Positions 1-9,400 of a stretch of 64,000 bases of DNA are shown one piece after another. Position numbers and translations under genes: made by a program. The stretch lies in assembly GCA_034359265.1 (NCBI GenBank), contig CP136898.1:36293501-36357500 (forward strand), in the 5' to 3' direction. Each line of letters starts with the position of its first letter. Position 1 is the stretch's first letter. A model generated the notes under the pieces. That model saw nothing but the letters and a program-made list of their open reading frames with translations, was not told the DNA's origin and made no database searches. The DNA is from Canna indica. Taxonomy: Eukaryota; Streptophyta; Magnoliopsida; Zingiberales; Cannaceae.

Positions 1-39
1 GCGGTTGACCAATCAGTCGAGCGACCTTCATATGAGCCA

Positions 40-205
40 TGACGCAATACCGCATCGGTCGACCGATAGGTCGATCGAAGATCGTGGATCGCGCGATCAG
101 CGTCTGGCGGTCGACCAGCCGGTCGATCGACCACAGGGTAAATTGAAGCGGTCGAATGATTGGTCGACCGATGCTTCGACCGGCGCTTCGACCGACGGCT
201 ATAAC
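40..205 (+). repeat. TCGA/CGATCG palindrome cluster in LTR
   Basis: Many overlapping short palindromes (GTCGAC, CGATCG, TCGA) lie in about 160 bases just upstream of the LTR TATA box. The same block occurs in the other LTRs of this family at about 49235-49385, 50255-50360, 55138-55225 and 59840-59935. Its position in U3 suggests a regulatory role, which is inference. Confidence 0.6.
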
Positions 206-247
206 GGATAGTTTTTTATCCGTTGAACAGTCGTTGCTTAACGAGGG

Positions 248-255
248 TATAAATA
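248..255 (+). promoter_or_regulatory. LTR TATA box
   Basis: TATAAATA lies downstream of the palindrome cluster. Related LTR copies keep TATAAATA at the matching place (minus strand near 49185, 50180 and 59765), so this is the likely core promoter of the family. Confidence 0.5.
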
Positions 256-1356
256 TACCCTCATATGATTGTTTTAATACTTCTTCCTTGATTCCCACAG
301 GGATTATTGAGCATCTAAAAGGAAGATTCAAGCCTTCCAAAAAGTGATTGCAGTGCGCCCTATTCCTCTGTCGAGTTCTTCTTCAAACGGCGTCTGTTGT
401 TGCCTCAACTTGGAAATTGTTCAAGCTTCACGACTTGACGAGTTGGAGGATTCAAGGTTTGGAAAAGAGCACGAACACTTGGTTTCACTTTTAGCTCTTT
501 TCATTGTATTTTTAATTGTTAATTGTTTCTTAAATTTGTGTTTGTGAAGACCTGGGTGTTAGGTCTTATTGTGTGAAGTGGTATCCTTGGTGAAAAGGAG
601 TAAAGCCACTTGTGTAAACTTAGCGCTTACTAGGATTAGTTTTAGTTGTCCCTTAGGTTGAGGTGGGAAAGAGCTCTCGGTAGGAAGGCGGGATACTTCC
701 GGGTGTGGAAGTGACTTCGGTTGGAGAGCGGAGTCTTTCCGGGGAAAAGTCCTCGTTGTAAGGGAAACTAATTAATCTAGTAAAACCTAGTTTGAAAATC
801 CTAAGCGCGGTGCTTAGGTAATGGAGTAGGCATTGGGGCCGAACCACTATAAATATCGTGTTTGCATTGTTTTAAATTGTGTGTGCTTAATTGCTATATC
901 TTGCTTCCGCATTCCATCGCATAATTGCATCTTGCCTAATCGAGTTAAGTAAACAATTAAAATTGAATTTAGGCGAATCATTTAGTAAACACACTATTCA
1001 CCCCCCTCTAGTGTCGCCATTTCGCCTACAACATATATTGCGAACGTGTATCGGCATCGCAAAAGCCGTCGATTTGTTTTTTGCGACCGCATCCGATAGT
1101 CGCAATGGTCGTCGTACAGTTTTATGCGATCGATTCACGCGACCATGTGGTGAGCATCTGCGATGGCAATTACGGTCGCAAAATCGTCGCAAACAAATAT
1201 ATATATATATTTTTTAAAAAATAAAAATATATTAATTCTTGTTCCAATATTTAATTAAAATACAGACAAAAGATAGCAGATTATAATATATAGATATCAA
1301 AATATTATTTACATCGTATCAAAACAATAATATTTACATTATATCAAAAAAGTACA

Positions 1357-3177
1357 TCAATGATCAGGCGCATCAGGCGACGGGGAGAGGGGCTGTGTGG
1401 GGAGCACATCAATCGACATCGATGATGATGATGGATCCAATGCTGATGTCGTCGCATCGAATGATGGGGGAGGTGAAGGAGCCTGAGCACCAGGTATGAG
1501 AGAAGATATATGTGTCAAGTACTGGGTCATTTGCGTCATATGCTGAGCCATCTGCATCACGGTATCTCTCATAGCGGCCATGTCAGCGCTGAGGTGTGCC
1601 TGAGCAGTCTCGATGGCCGCTAATCGATCTTGATCCGCATGTGATGTTGATGGACCAGCGGCAGAGGAGGTGAAAGCAGACGGCCCTGCACCATGTGGTT
1701 GCAACAACGCTCGTGCGTGGGTTGTTGTGCCAATGCCATATACACAGCCGTGGCCGACGCCTGCCGCCTGCCGCCTGCATCCATGCGTCAGCATCAAGCT
1801 GATGCTGCGTAGGATCACCTCCCCACTGGGTCACCAACTCACTATACGTGGCCTTTAAATAAAAGTAAATTAATTAATTAAATTAATTATACATATTAGA
1901 ACAAGATATTTTTAAAAAAATATTATCTTACCAGTTCCGTCTCCGGCCTCCTGCTGATGAACTCACCCCGACGAGGACCACGCTGGTATTTATGAGTCTC
2001 CTCATAGACCCTTAGAGGATTAGCAGGGATGAGCGTCCCTTGCTCATCTAGTGCTCCCTACAATAAAATAAATATAATTAATTTTTCTATAATAATAAAT
2101 GAATAATAAAAATAGTGACTAAATTACTTACCAATCGACGCTCGTGGCTTATAAAAGGGATGGACCCACCGGTATGTCGGGCGACGGATCCTTCGACCAG
2201 CGTCATCCTATTCTGGTGCGTCGTTCGGGAGGCACCTTACCATCCCTCCGATGCCCATATATCGCATAACTGATCTCATACGTCGACCTCCATCCAGATT
2301 GGCCCGTGTCCCTTGAGCGCATCCAAAGGTGTATCTCTGTTACCGCTTATACTCGCACGCGCCTCATCCCGCGCCCGATGGAGGATATCCTTGAAAAGCT
2401 TCTTATTGTAAGTTTCCCAGGCATCCTTCACATGAGCCTCAATGGCGGGATCCTAGGTATATCGGGCCTACAAAAAGAAAACATTAATACAAGTTCACAA
2501 AAACTAGATATTGAACATCATTAGAAAATTGTGAAATATGTCATGTCCCTAAGCAATTTAATTGAGACCAATTTGTAGTCAGTATGTTGCTCTTGTTGAC
2601 AGTCTCTAGTTAGAAACTGATATCAATTACATTGAGGAGGTAGTGGCAAAGTGGAAGAAGAACGTCATCCCTATCATGCTACATTTCTTGAAGGCAATGC
2701 ATCAACTGTCATATTTTTAGGCTAATTAATTGTTGTTCATTTCAAGATATTGCACAACAGATTACTGGAAACAAAACAAGAATTGGCTGAAAGAAAGTTG
2801 GATCATAATGAATAAACTATGTACCTCGAACTCGGACCATAATGAATCTCGATTATGCTGCGATACGTGGGTCCATGAACGCCACGGCTCCCGAAAGAAC
2901 CTCTTGATAATAAAGGTGATGTTGCGAGCAACATCGTCCCGCTCGAATCTACAACTCAAGTATAACAAAATAAGTAGAAATTAATTAATTAATAATTATA
3001 AAAAATAAACTTTGATACTTACTTTAGACCATGCAGCGATATCCGCTGATGCTGGTCGGTCGATGAAGGTGCACGAGCCCCCCGATTAGGCCTACGACGA
3101 CCTCGAGCCTCCGGGGCCGGTGGTTGTGGTGGTGGTGGCGCCGGCGGCACTGCGGCGAGCGTGGAAGGTCCCGACAT
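1357..3177 (-). pseudogene. Ptta/En/Spm-type Transposase_24 protein, spliced pseudogene
   Basis: I read five minus-strand exons from splice sites: 3023-3177 (Met start, proline-rich, then an RRRPNRG-type basic stretch), 2825-2948, 2132-2467, 1932-2057 and 1357-1852. The third holds the family core ending in RMTLVEGSVARHTGGSIPF. The fourth reads GALDEQGTLIPANP and continues through THKYQRGPRRGEF. The fifth has WGGDPTQHQLDADAW and then, in another frame, CVYGIG and a methionine- and glutamine-rich tail. This order matches the plant transposase family found in CACTA elements. It is broken: the third exon has in-frame TAG, TGA and TAA codons, and the last exon shifts frame near 1755-1770 at a CTGCCGC repeat. 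Its exact role in transposition is not established. Confidence 0.7.
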
Positions 3178-5529
3178 CTTCACTTGTCTCGTAAGATTAT
3201 GTGGAGGTTCATAGCACAATCAGGGAGCAAAATAACAAAGAAGAAAATGCCGACATTTATTAAAGATATTATTTCTTGTAGCATACATGTCAGTCCAAAT
3301 GCCGAAGCAAAATAACAAAGACGCAACATAAATAAAGCATGGGAGTAATGAGAGAAGAAATAATCCAAGAGAGACAAGTTACAAATCAGGAAGAAAGTTG
3401 ATTTAGCACAAGGTTGTAATATTAATGCCATTGGTTGAAATATTAATATCAATTCAGCCACAGCATAAACAACTATTCGTTGATAGGGTAGTATATGTAT
3501 ACTGAATCATGAATAGTGCTACTTTCAAATATGAATACATCAAAGGTAAACTTACATTATATCTAATGTATTATCTCCACTATCAAGCATGTGCCTACTA
3601 ATATGTATTATCAAAAGAGTTTGGATCATGATCTCTTATCAGAGGGAGATCCGGAGCAGATCTTGCCCGATGTTGGAGATGCAAGTTTTGTCACTCCACT
3701 TTGCTTCAGAAGGATGACCAGCTCAAAGCCAGACCATGGAAATTCTCTGACAATAAAAAAGAATCTAGCAAATCCTGAAACAATAACAATCCTACTAGCT
3801 AGATTGATGATTAATCTAGCTAGCTTATATGCAGAGTAATGGAGAAAAGAATCACATTATGATCTAATAAAAATGCATCTAATTACTATTCTGAAGTTAC
3901 AACAATACACTTATTAGAAGAAAAATAGCAATAGTCAAGAATAGGACATTTGCATATTAGTGGATCATACAAATTAAAAATTTATAGAAGACTATGAAGA
4001 CTAGAGACAAGAGAAAACTGGAAGAACTGTATAGATGTCCACTGGCCGACAGTGGAACAATCTATTTACCTTTGATGTATTCATATTTTATTGTATGCTT
4101 TCAAATATGAATACATCAAAGGTATTCATTAGATATATAAGGTAAACATACATTATAACTGTATAGTGCTACTTTCAAATATGAATACATCAAAGGTAAA
4201 CATACATTATACCTTGAATACAATGGAATAGTCAAGCATGTGCCTCGTATGCTTAATTCGCGGAAAAAAAAAAAGTTCTAAGCACCTCCAATTATCTCCT
4301 CGAATAATTTGAGAGCAAGACAACAATGATTGAGCAACCAACATGGCCAAAAAATACTTCTAAGCAAGGAAACAAAAACAAAAAGATCTTCCAGGATATA
4401 CTTTTAAAGTCAAAATTTAATAAGTGGCACAATTAATGGAATATGAACAAATAAAATAAGTTTCATATTCATAATATGAACTACTTAAATGAAACCACAT
4501 GCTTGCATAACTTTTTTACCTTTAACATTTCTTAAACTGCACGCAATAATCAACTTACAAGTAAAAACCAAGATAAAATGCTTTCACATGATTATTTTAT
4601 AAACTCAATGCCAAATTATGGAGAGCTAGTCAACTAGAAAATGCTTTCACATGCTTATTTTCTTAAACTCAAGTTTTCTCTTTCACTTGTCTTAATGGCA
4701 TGGAAGGTCCCGACATCTTCATATGATATGGTGTTACTATCAGAGGTAAGCTGAAGTCTGGCATAGCATTGAAGATAGCATTTGATCTGTATTACAATTT
4801 TAATGATCAAAAAGTTAACTACTTGAAATCTGTGAATATATTCTTAGTCTTTCAATGCTGATATAAGGCATGTAATTTGTCAAATGGTGAGAATGAAAGA
4901 ACAAAAGTTTCCTTTGTTATACTTAGAGGTTGTTTGGTTGCCTGCAAATGGAATTGCAGGCAACTAATTTTTTGGTTACCCAATCAATTGCAGGATTTAG
5001 ATTTTGCAACCGCTGCAGGCCCAAAAGCTTGCAGCATTTACTCACAGCAAGCAAACAGGCTGTTTGGCATTATTATAGCTAGACTTTAAGCTATCAAGCT
5101 AAAATGGTATAAAAGGCTTTTTGAATATGGTGGAAGCTAGTATGTTGGATTAGTCTCAAAGCTGTTGGATTAGTCTCTCACAAGCTGGAAAAGTAGTGTT
5201 CTTAAATTTTATTGTTTGTTCAAATCCAGTTTACTCAATGACAATATAATAATTTGAATGAATGACAAAAAATGTAGATAAAATAACAAGTATAGCATGG
5301 AATTAATTATTCATATAGTGATAAGATTCATCAGGTGATCAAGATTCCCAAAAGCTTAAGTTGTTAAGAAAGGACCCAATTTACTCTTAACATCCCGCTC
5401 ACAACAAGCCGGGCTAGGCTTGAATCATGAACCTAGAAGTGGGCTGAACTAAGTAGAAGAGTCACAAGCAAAATTGGAATATATTAAGCAACAATCCACA
5501 TAGATAATTAAGAATAAATTAGTGGAAAC
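3178..5529. other. CACTA interior without genes
   Basis: This stretch is AT-rich with no coding signal. It holds dispersed copies of a short motif (CTTTCAAATATGAATACATC) at about 3521, 4099 and 4172, with an inverse match near 4060-4090. At about 4926-5075 there is a possible small MITE with the imperfect ends AGGTTGTTTGGTTGC / AGCCTGTTTGCTTGC; I could not find a convincing target duplication for it. Confidence 0.4.
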
Positions 5530-6449
5530 CGGAGCGTCACTCCTTACTCTTTTAGCGTCTCCAAGTAGCGGGGGAACGTCTCTACCAGGGTGTTGCCTGC
5601 GCGCGAAGAGTCCCGAGTCGACAGTGGGAGGAGGAGTGGTCTCTATAACCCTGGTGTCCTCCTCTTCTCTGTAATGATACGTGCGGGAGACCTCATCCCG
5701 AAGGACAAAAGTTATCCTCCTGGGTCTTTCAAAGTGGTTGTCTTCATCGTGTTCTGAGCGGTGACACTCGTGTTCGGCCGGCTGTTGTTCTTGGGATCGT
5801 GTCAGCGCCTAATTGTCGGTTCTTCGCCTGAAAGTCATTGATCAAGCATTGGGATTCTTTTGGTGAAGGTTGGCAAGCACCGGAGCATCACTCCTTACTC
5901 TTTCAGCATCTCCAAGTAGTTGGGGAACATCGCTGCTAGGGTGTTGCCTACGTACGGCGGCGTCCGTTTGACTCTGGGTACCAACCATTCCAGGGTAGGT
6001 AAGATTTACTCGACCCCACGTTGGGCGCCAAATGTTCTTGTCTGAAGTCGGGGTGATGCGGTCTGACACGTCTCCTGGTCAATTGCGACTTCGAGGGGAC
6101 CTGCAAAAGACACACCGATGCTCAAGTAAGAATGAATTCTAGGTAAGAGTAATAGAAATGGAATCTTGATGTACCCGGGGAATATCGTGTCTATCTATAG
6201 TGCAGGATGAGGGATGTTCGGCGATAATGCCTCCCGGTAATCTCGTGGGGATGAGCTCATAATGGGTCGAGGCAGATCCCGGAGATGTCGGGCTCGTGGC
6301 GAATCATTCGTAATTAATGATGACGCAAATGTCCTTGTATGGCCAGGTGGAACCCCCAAGCTAAGTTGCATTTGGCTTGACATGCGTCTGGTTCAGGAGT
6401 GTGGGCGCTTCTAGGTCTAATACGGGATCCGAAGGTCTAATCCAGTCCA
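5530..6449 (-). mobile_element. Tat-like gypsy fragment (5' LTR, PBS, leader)
   Basis: Minus-strand order is LTR 6449-6033, primer-binding site 6032-6012, then leader. The LTR end and PBS read CCCCGACTTCAG...AAGAACA followed by TTTGGCGCCCAACGTGGGG. The gypsy element in the large intron has almost the same LTR end and a very similar PBS. The leader contains a direct duplication: about 80 bases starting near 5530 recur near 5876. There is no gag, pol or second LTR, so this is a truncated copy. Confidence 0.6.
6012..6032 (-). other. Retrotransposon primer-binding site
   Basis: On the minus strand TTTGGCGCCCAACGTGGGG directly follows the LTR end at 6033, the usual position and type of PBS in Tat-like gypsy elements. 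Confidence 0.6.
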
Positions 6450-6462
6450 ATAATAATAATAA

Positions 6463-6705
6463 GGGAAAATAGACTAAAAAATCACAAGGCTTGCAGAAAT
6501 TCTTTGTTCTACCTGCGTTTTCAAAATTCAGTTGTAAATACACAACCTTTACATCTATTTATGTCATCTACCACGTTAGGCGTCATCTCAACTTAGCTAA
6601 CGGCGCTTAACGATTTAGTAGATGGCATAAATGGATGTAAAGGCTGTGCATTTACAAGCGAATTTTAAAAATACGGGTAGAATATAAAAGTTTTGCAAAC
6701 CCACT
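6463..6705. mobile_element. Foldback MITE, copy 1
   Basis: The two arms are inverse copies: the left arm runs through GCAGAAATTC, a GTTCTACC motif, a long TTTTCAAAATTC tract and TTTACATCTATTTATG to about 6575, and the right arm mirrors this from about 6618 to 6700. Related copies lie at 6996 and 8324. Long terminal inverted repeats without coding sequence suggest a Mutator-like MITE. Confidence 0.6.
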
Positions 6706-6995
6706 AATGACCTATCAAGATCTGGGACAGTTGAAATACTCATTTACACAAATCCACTGTCACCCTAATCCTAGCAATTATATTATACATGTTCTTGAAA
6801 CATAAACATATTGATGTTTTCTACTCAACTCAAGGTTTGAATAAAATTATCACATTGCCAAGCATTAAAAGAAATAGAAGAAAAAAATATGCTCTAAATG
6901 CTTACCGTTTGAATCATACAATTCCACAAACTTTGAAAAATAATATAATTGAATAATCAAGTCCCAAAAAATACAAGTTGTCTTCCTCATTTAAT

Positions 6996-7221
6996 GAGAA
7001 ATTAGACAAAAAAAATCACATGATTTGTAGAAAATTGGCGTTCTACTCGTGTTTTCAAAATTCGCTTGTAAATGCACAATCTTTACGTCTGTTTATGTCA
7101 TCTACCAAATCGTCAAGCGCCGCCAACTAAGTTGAGACGACGCTTGACGATTTGGTAGATGATATAAATAGATGTAAAGGTTGTGCATTTGCTGGTGAAT
7201 TTTGAAAACGCGGATAGAACA
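6996..7221. mobile_element. Foldback MITE, copy 2
   Basis: It has the same arms as the copy at 6463, with a near-perfect stem around 7107-7165 (AAATCGTCAAGCG against CGCTTGACGATTT). The right arm runs into the AAT microsatellite and its outermost bases are lost. Confidence 0.6.

Positions 7222-7304
<83 letters not shown>
7222..7304. repeat. (AAT)n microsatellite, about 27 units
   Basis: Uninterrupted AAT repeat directly at the truncated end of the foldback MITE. It makes a spurious poly-asparagine reading frame. Confidence 0.95.
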
Positions 7305-7307
<3 letters not shown>

Positions 7308-7439
7308 GGGGGCTGCGATCGCCCCCCTAAATCGGGGCGGAAGGGCTCCCTTCCCTACTTGTTGCAGGGCCGACGACTATGTTTTTGTTACGGCGAGCCG
7401 AGAGAAAGAGAGTTCGCATTGGGGGAATATTGGTTTTCT

Positions 7440-7673
7440 AACGATTTTATGATGGTTGGCAATGGTGGCAAACTGTAGTCACCACACCATTGCTATATGC
7501 CATTGCGAGTGAATTATTTATGCGACGGAAGATGTCTCGGTCGCAAGGCCATCGTAAATGTAGCGACTGTGCTTTACTCATTCTTCGCGGTCGCAGAACC
7601 ATCGCATCTGCGATCGCTGCCTTTGCCGTCACAAAATAGCCATAGTGGATTGCATAATTAATTTCTAATAGTG
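7440..7673 (-). repeat. CACTA subterminal repeats and terminus
   Basis: Repeated GCGACC, GCGATGG and CGATGG motifs on both strands lead up to the inverted CACTA end at 7669-7673. Such arrays are where TNP1-type proteins bind in En/Spm elements. Confidence 0.55.
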
Positions 7674-8992
7674 TAATGATAATATGAGTTAAGGGGGGTA
7701 TGTTGAGTATTCTAATATCACGTGTGGGAGCTCATTTGCTGTTAAGCGTACACCAGTAAAACTCTTTTCTAGTTTTCAAGCAAACGAATAAAACTCCTCA
7801 GTAGTTTACTTAGTTAGAAAGTTAATTAGTTCCATCTGATTGCTGTAGTATAGAGTAGGAGTATAAAGACGATTTCATGTTATTCTGGGTTAGACTTCAT
7901 GCTTCATTCTGAGCGACAAAATTCAATATACATAGAGTATAATATATATTTTATTTTATTTTATTCTCATTTTATTCTAATTCATGCACTAGATAAATAA
8001 TGGATATTAATTTATCCTTTATTATATTCTTTCTTATCCTATGAAGTAAACATGTCATAGAAGAATAAGAATTTCGACTGATTTTGGTCGGATCTACCAT
8101 TTGAACCACAACCAGTTTAGTGCCAAATGTCACCAGGTATGTCATGATATGGAACTTATCAATGTGCTTCTGGAAAATATTGAAGCCGCTCAATCTAACT
8201 TTGCAGTCAATCAACTAATGAGCAGATATTGTCATCCCCATTAAGATGCTCATGAGATACACTGATTGCAGAAAACAGGTCCACATATTGTAACAACTAC
8301 ATCATCAGGCCAATCCTATAATTAAATAGACTAAAAAATTATAAAATTTACAGAAATTTTTTATTCTACTCTGCTTGACGATTTGATAGATGACATAAAC
8401 AGATATAAAAATTATGCATTTACATACGAATTTTGAAAACGCGGATAGAATATAAAATTTCTGCAAACCTTGTAATTCTCTTGTCTAATTTCCCCAAAAA
8501 AGATAATATGTATTTATCTTTGATATCGTTACCTGCCCAACTCATTCTTTGATCCTTCTGGTAAACATGGAAAGAATAATAAGAACTTGTAAGCATTATG
8601 GATAAGAAGATAATTCATACACACCTGAGCTTCCAAATATAGGAACAGTTTCAATTTTCTATTTAAGATTAGAAGTAACACTTTTTTAAAAGCAAAAAAG
8701 CTTACAAGTATATACTTTATATCCAATTCACGTACCATGGCATTCATAGCACCCTTTATCTGCTATAACATGGTGATCATTTGCAATGTTCATATTGTAA
8801 TCAGTGAATGCAAAGAGTTTAAAAGGAAAAGGAAAAGGAAAACAAAAACTCTTTACTTGGACAATATTTCCTTGCATAAACGAGAATGGACCTGGCATTA
8901 AACTTAGTGTACAGCATAATCTAACTGGATATAAGCATTGGTACGAGGCTTCACTGTGGCATAGGACAGAAACTAAATCTGTTGACGAGTAT
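7674..8992. other. Region downstream of the ILR1-like gene
   Basis: No coding sequence is supported. It should hold the 3' UTR and polyadenylation site of the minus-strand gene ending at 8993, but I could not pick out a clear AATAAA signal. A partial foldback MITE lies at 8324-8495. Confidence 0.5.
8324..8495. mobile_element. Foldback MITE, copy 3, internally deleted
   Basis: The outer arms match the copies at 6463 and 6996 (AGACTAAAAAATTA at left; GCAAACC...TTGTCTAATTTCCCC at right), but most of the left arm's inner part and the loop are gone. Confidence 0.55.
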
Positions 8993-9400
8993 TTAGAGCT
9001 CATCACGAATGTTCTTCATCGGCGAAGAAAGGGCATGGTTTTCAGAAAGATATTTTGCTGCAAGAGAGGCGTGAAGAGCTGCACCATAGGGAAGAGCCTC
9101 CTCATTGATCCTAAAAAATGGTGAGTGTGGAGGGTGCATTGGTCCCTGCGTCTCATTCATCGTCCCAACAAAGTAATAGAAAGAGGCAGGTATGACCTCG
9201 CTGAAAAATGAAAAGTCCTCAGATCCCATCACTGGTTTCCTATCTCCGACATTGCTAGCCCCAAGAATCTCAGCAGCTACCTTCTCGAAATGGCGATGAA
9301 GAACCTTGCTATTGACTGTAACAGGGAAGAAAGGATGATCTTTATCGAGGAAATCAACAGTTGCACTGCACCTCTGTACTGATGCTTGTGCGATGATAAC
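8993..9400 (-). CDS. ILR1-like: ILR1-like exon 5
   Basis: Codes residues 304-438: the rest of the satellite domain (QRCSATVDF), the return to the catalytic domain ([18 protein letters not shown]) and the terminal IRDEL before TAA. Confidence 0.93.
   Translation of the reverse strand, partial: VIIAQASVQRCSATVDFLDKDHPFFPVTVNSKVLHRHFEKVAAEILGASNVGDRKPVMGSEDFSFFSEVIPASFYYFVGTMNETQGPMHPPHSPFFRINEEALPYGAALHASLAAKYLSENHALSSPMKNIRDEL

Larger units (their letters stand above)
1..1033 (+). mobile_element. LARD-family LTR, left end outside window
   Basis: This is the 3' part of a long terminal repeat in plus orientation. It matches, in inverse orientation, the LTRs at 48430-49397, 49398-50715, 54337-55573 and 59037-60266. 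Shared landmarks are a TCGA-rich palindromic block, a TATA box, a stretch ending near 860 that reads GGGGCCGAACCACTATAAAT, and the end CACTATTCACCCCCC followed by a terminal ACAACA. The LTR ends at 1033 and CACTA-type subterminal DNA starts at 1034, so the LTR probably interrupted that element. I cannot tell whether it is a solo LTR or the 3' LTR of a full element, because its start lies off the window. Confidence 0.75.
1034..7673. mobile_element. CACTA (En/Spm) transposon remnant
   Basis: The right end at 7673 reads, on the minus strand, CACTATTAGAAATTAATT, a CACTA-type terminus. Inside it, 7440-7660 carries repeated GCGACC/GCGATGG motifs. The same kind of motif (GCGACCGCA, CGCAATGGTCG) recurs at 1040-1190, next to the LTR boundary, so these are the two subterminal regions. 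A Transposase_24-type pseudogene lies between them. No TNP2-like DDE transposase is visible, so the copy is non-autonomous. The left CACTA terminus is missing, probably cut off or displaced by the LTR at 1-1033. A gypsy fragment, two MITEs and a microsatellite sit inside it. Confidence 0.6.

Noticed and set aside
4926..5075. Small MITE with GTTTGGTTGC-like ends
   Set aside because: The ends match imperfectly and no target duplication was found; mentioned only in the regional note.
7183..7452. Open frame with a long asparagine run
   Set aside because: It is the AAT microsatellite read in one frame, inside MITE and CACTA sequence.
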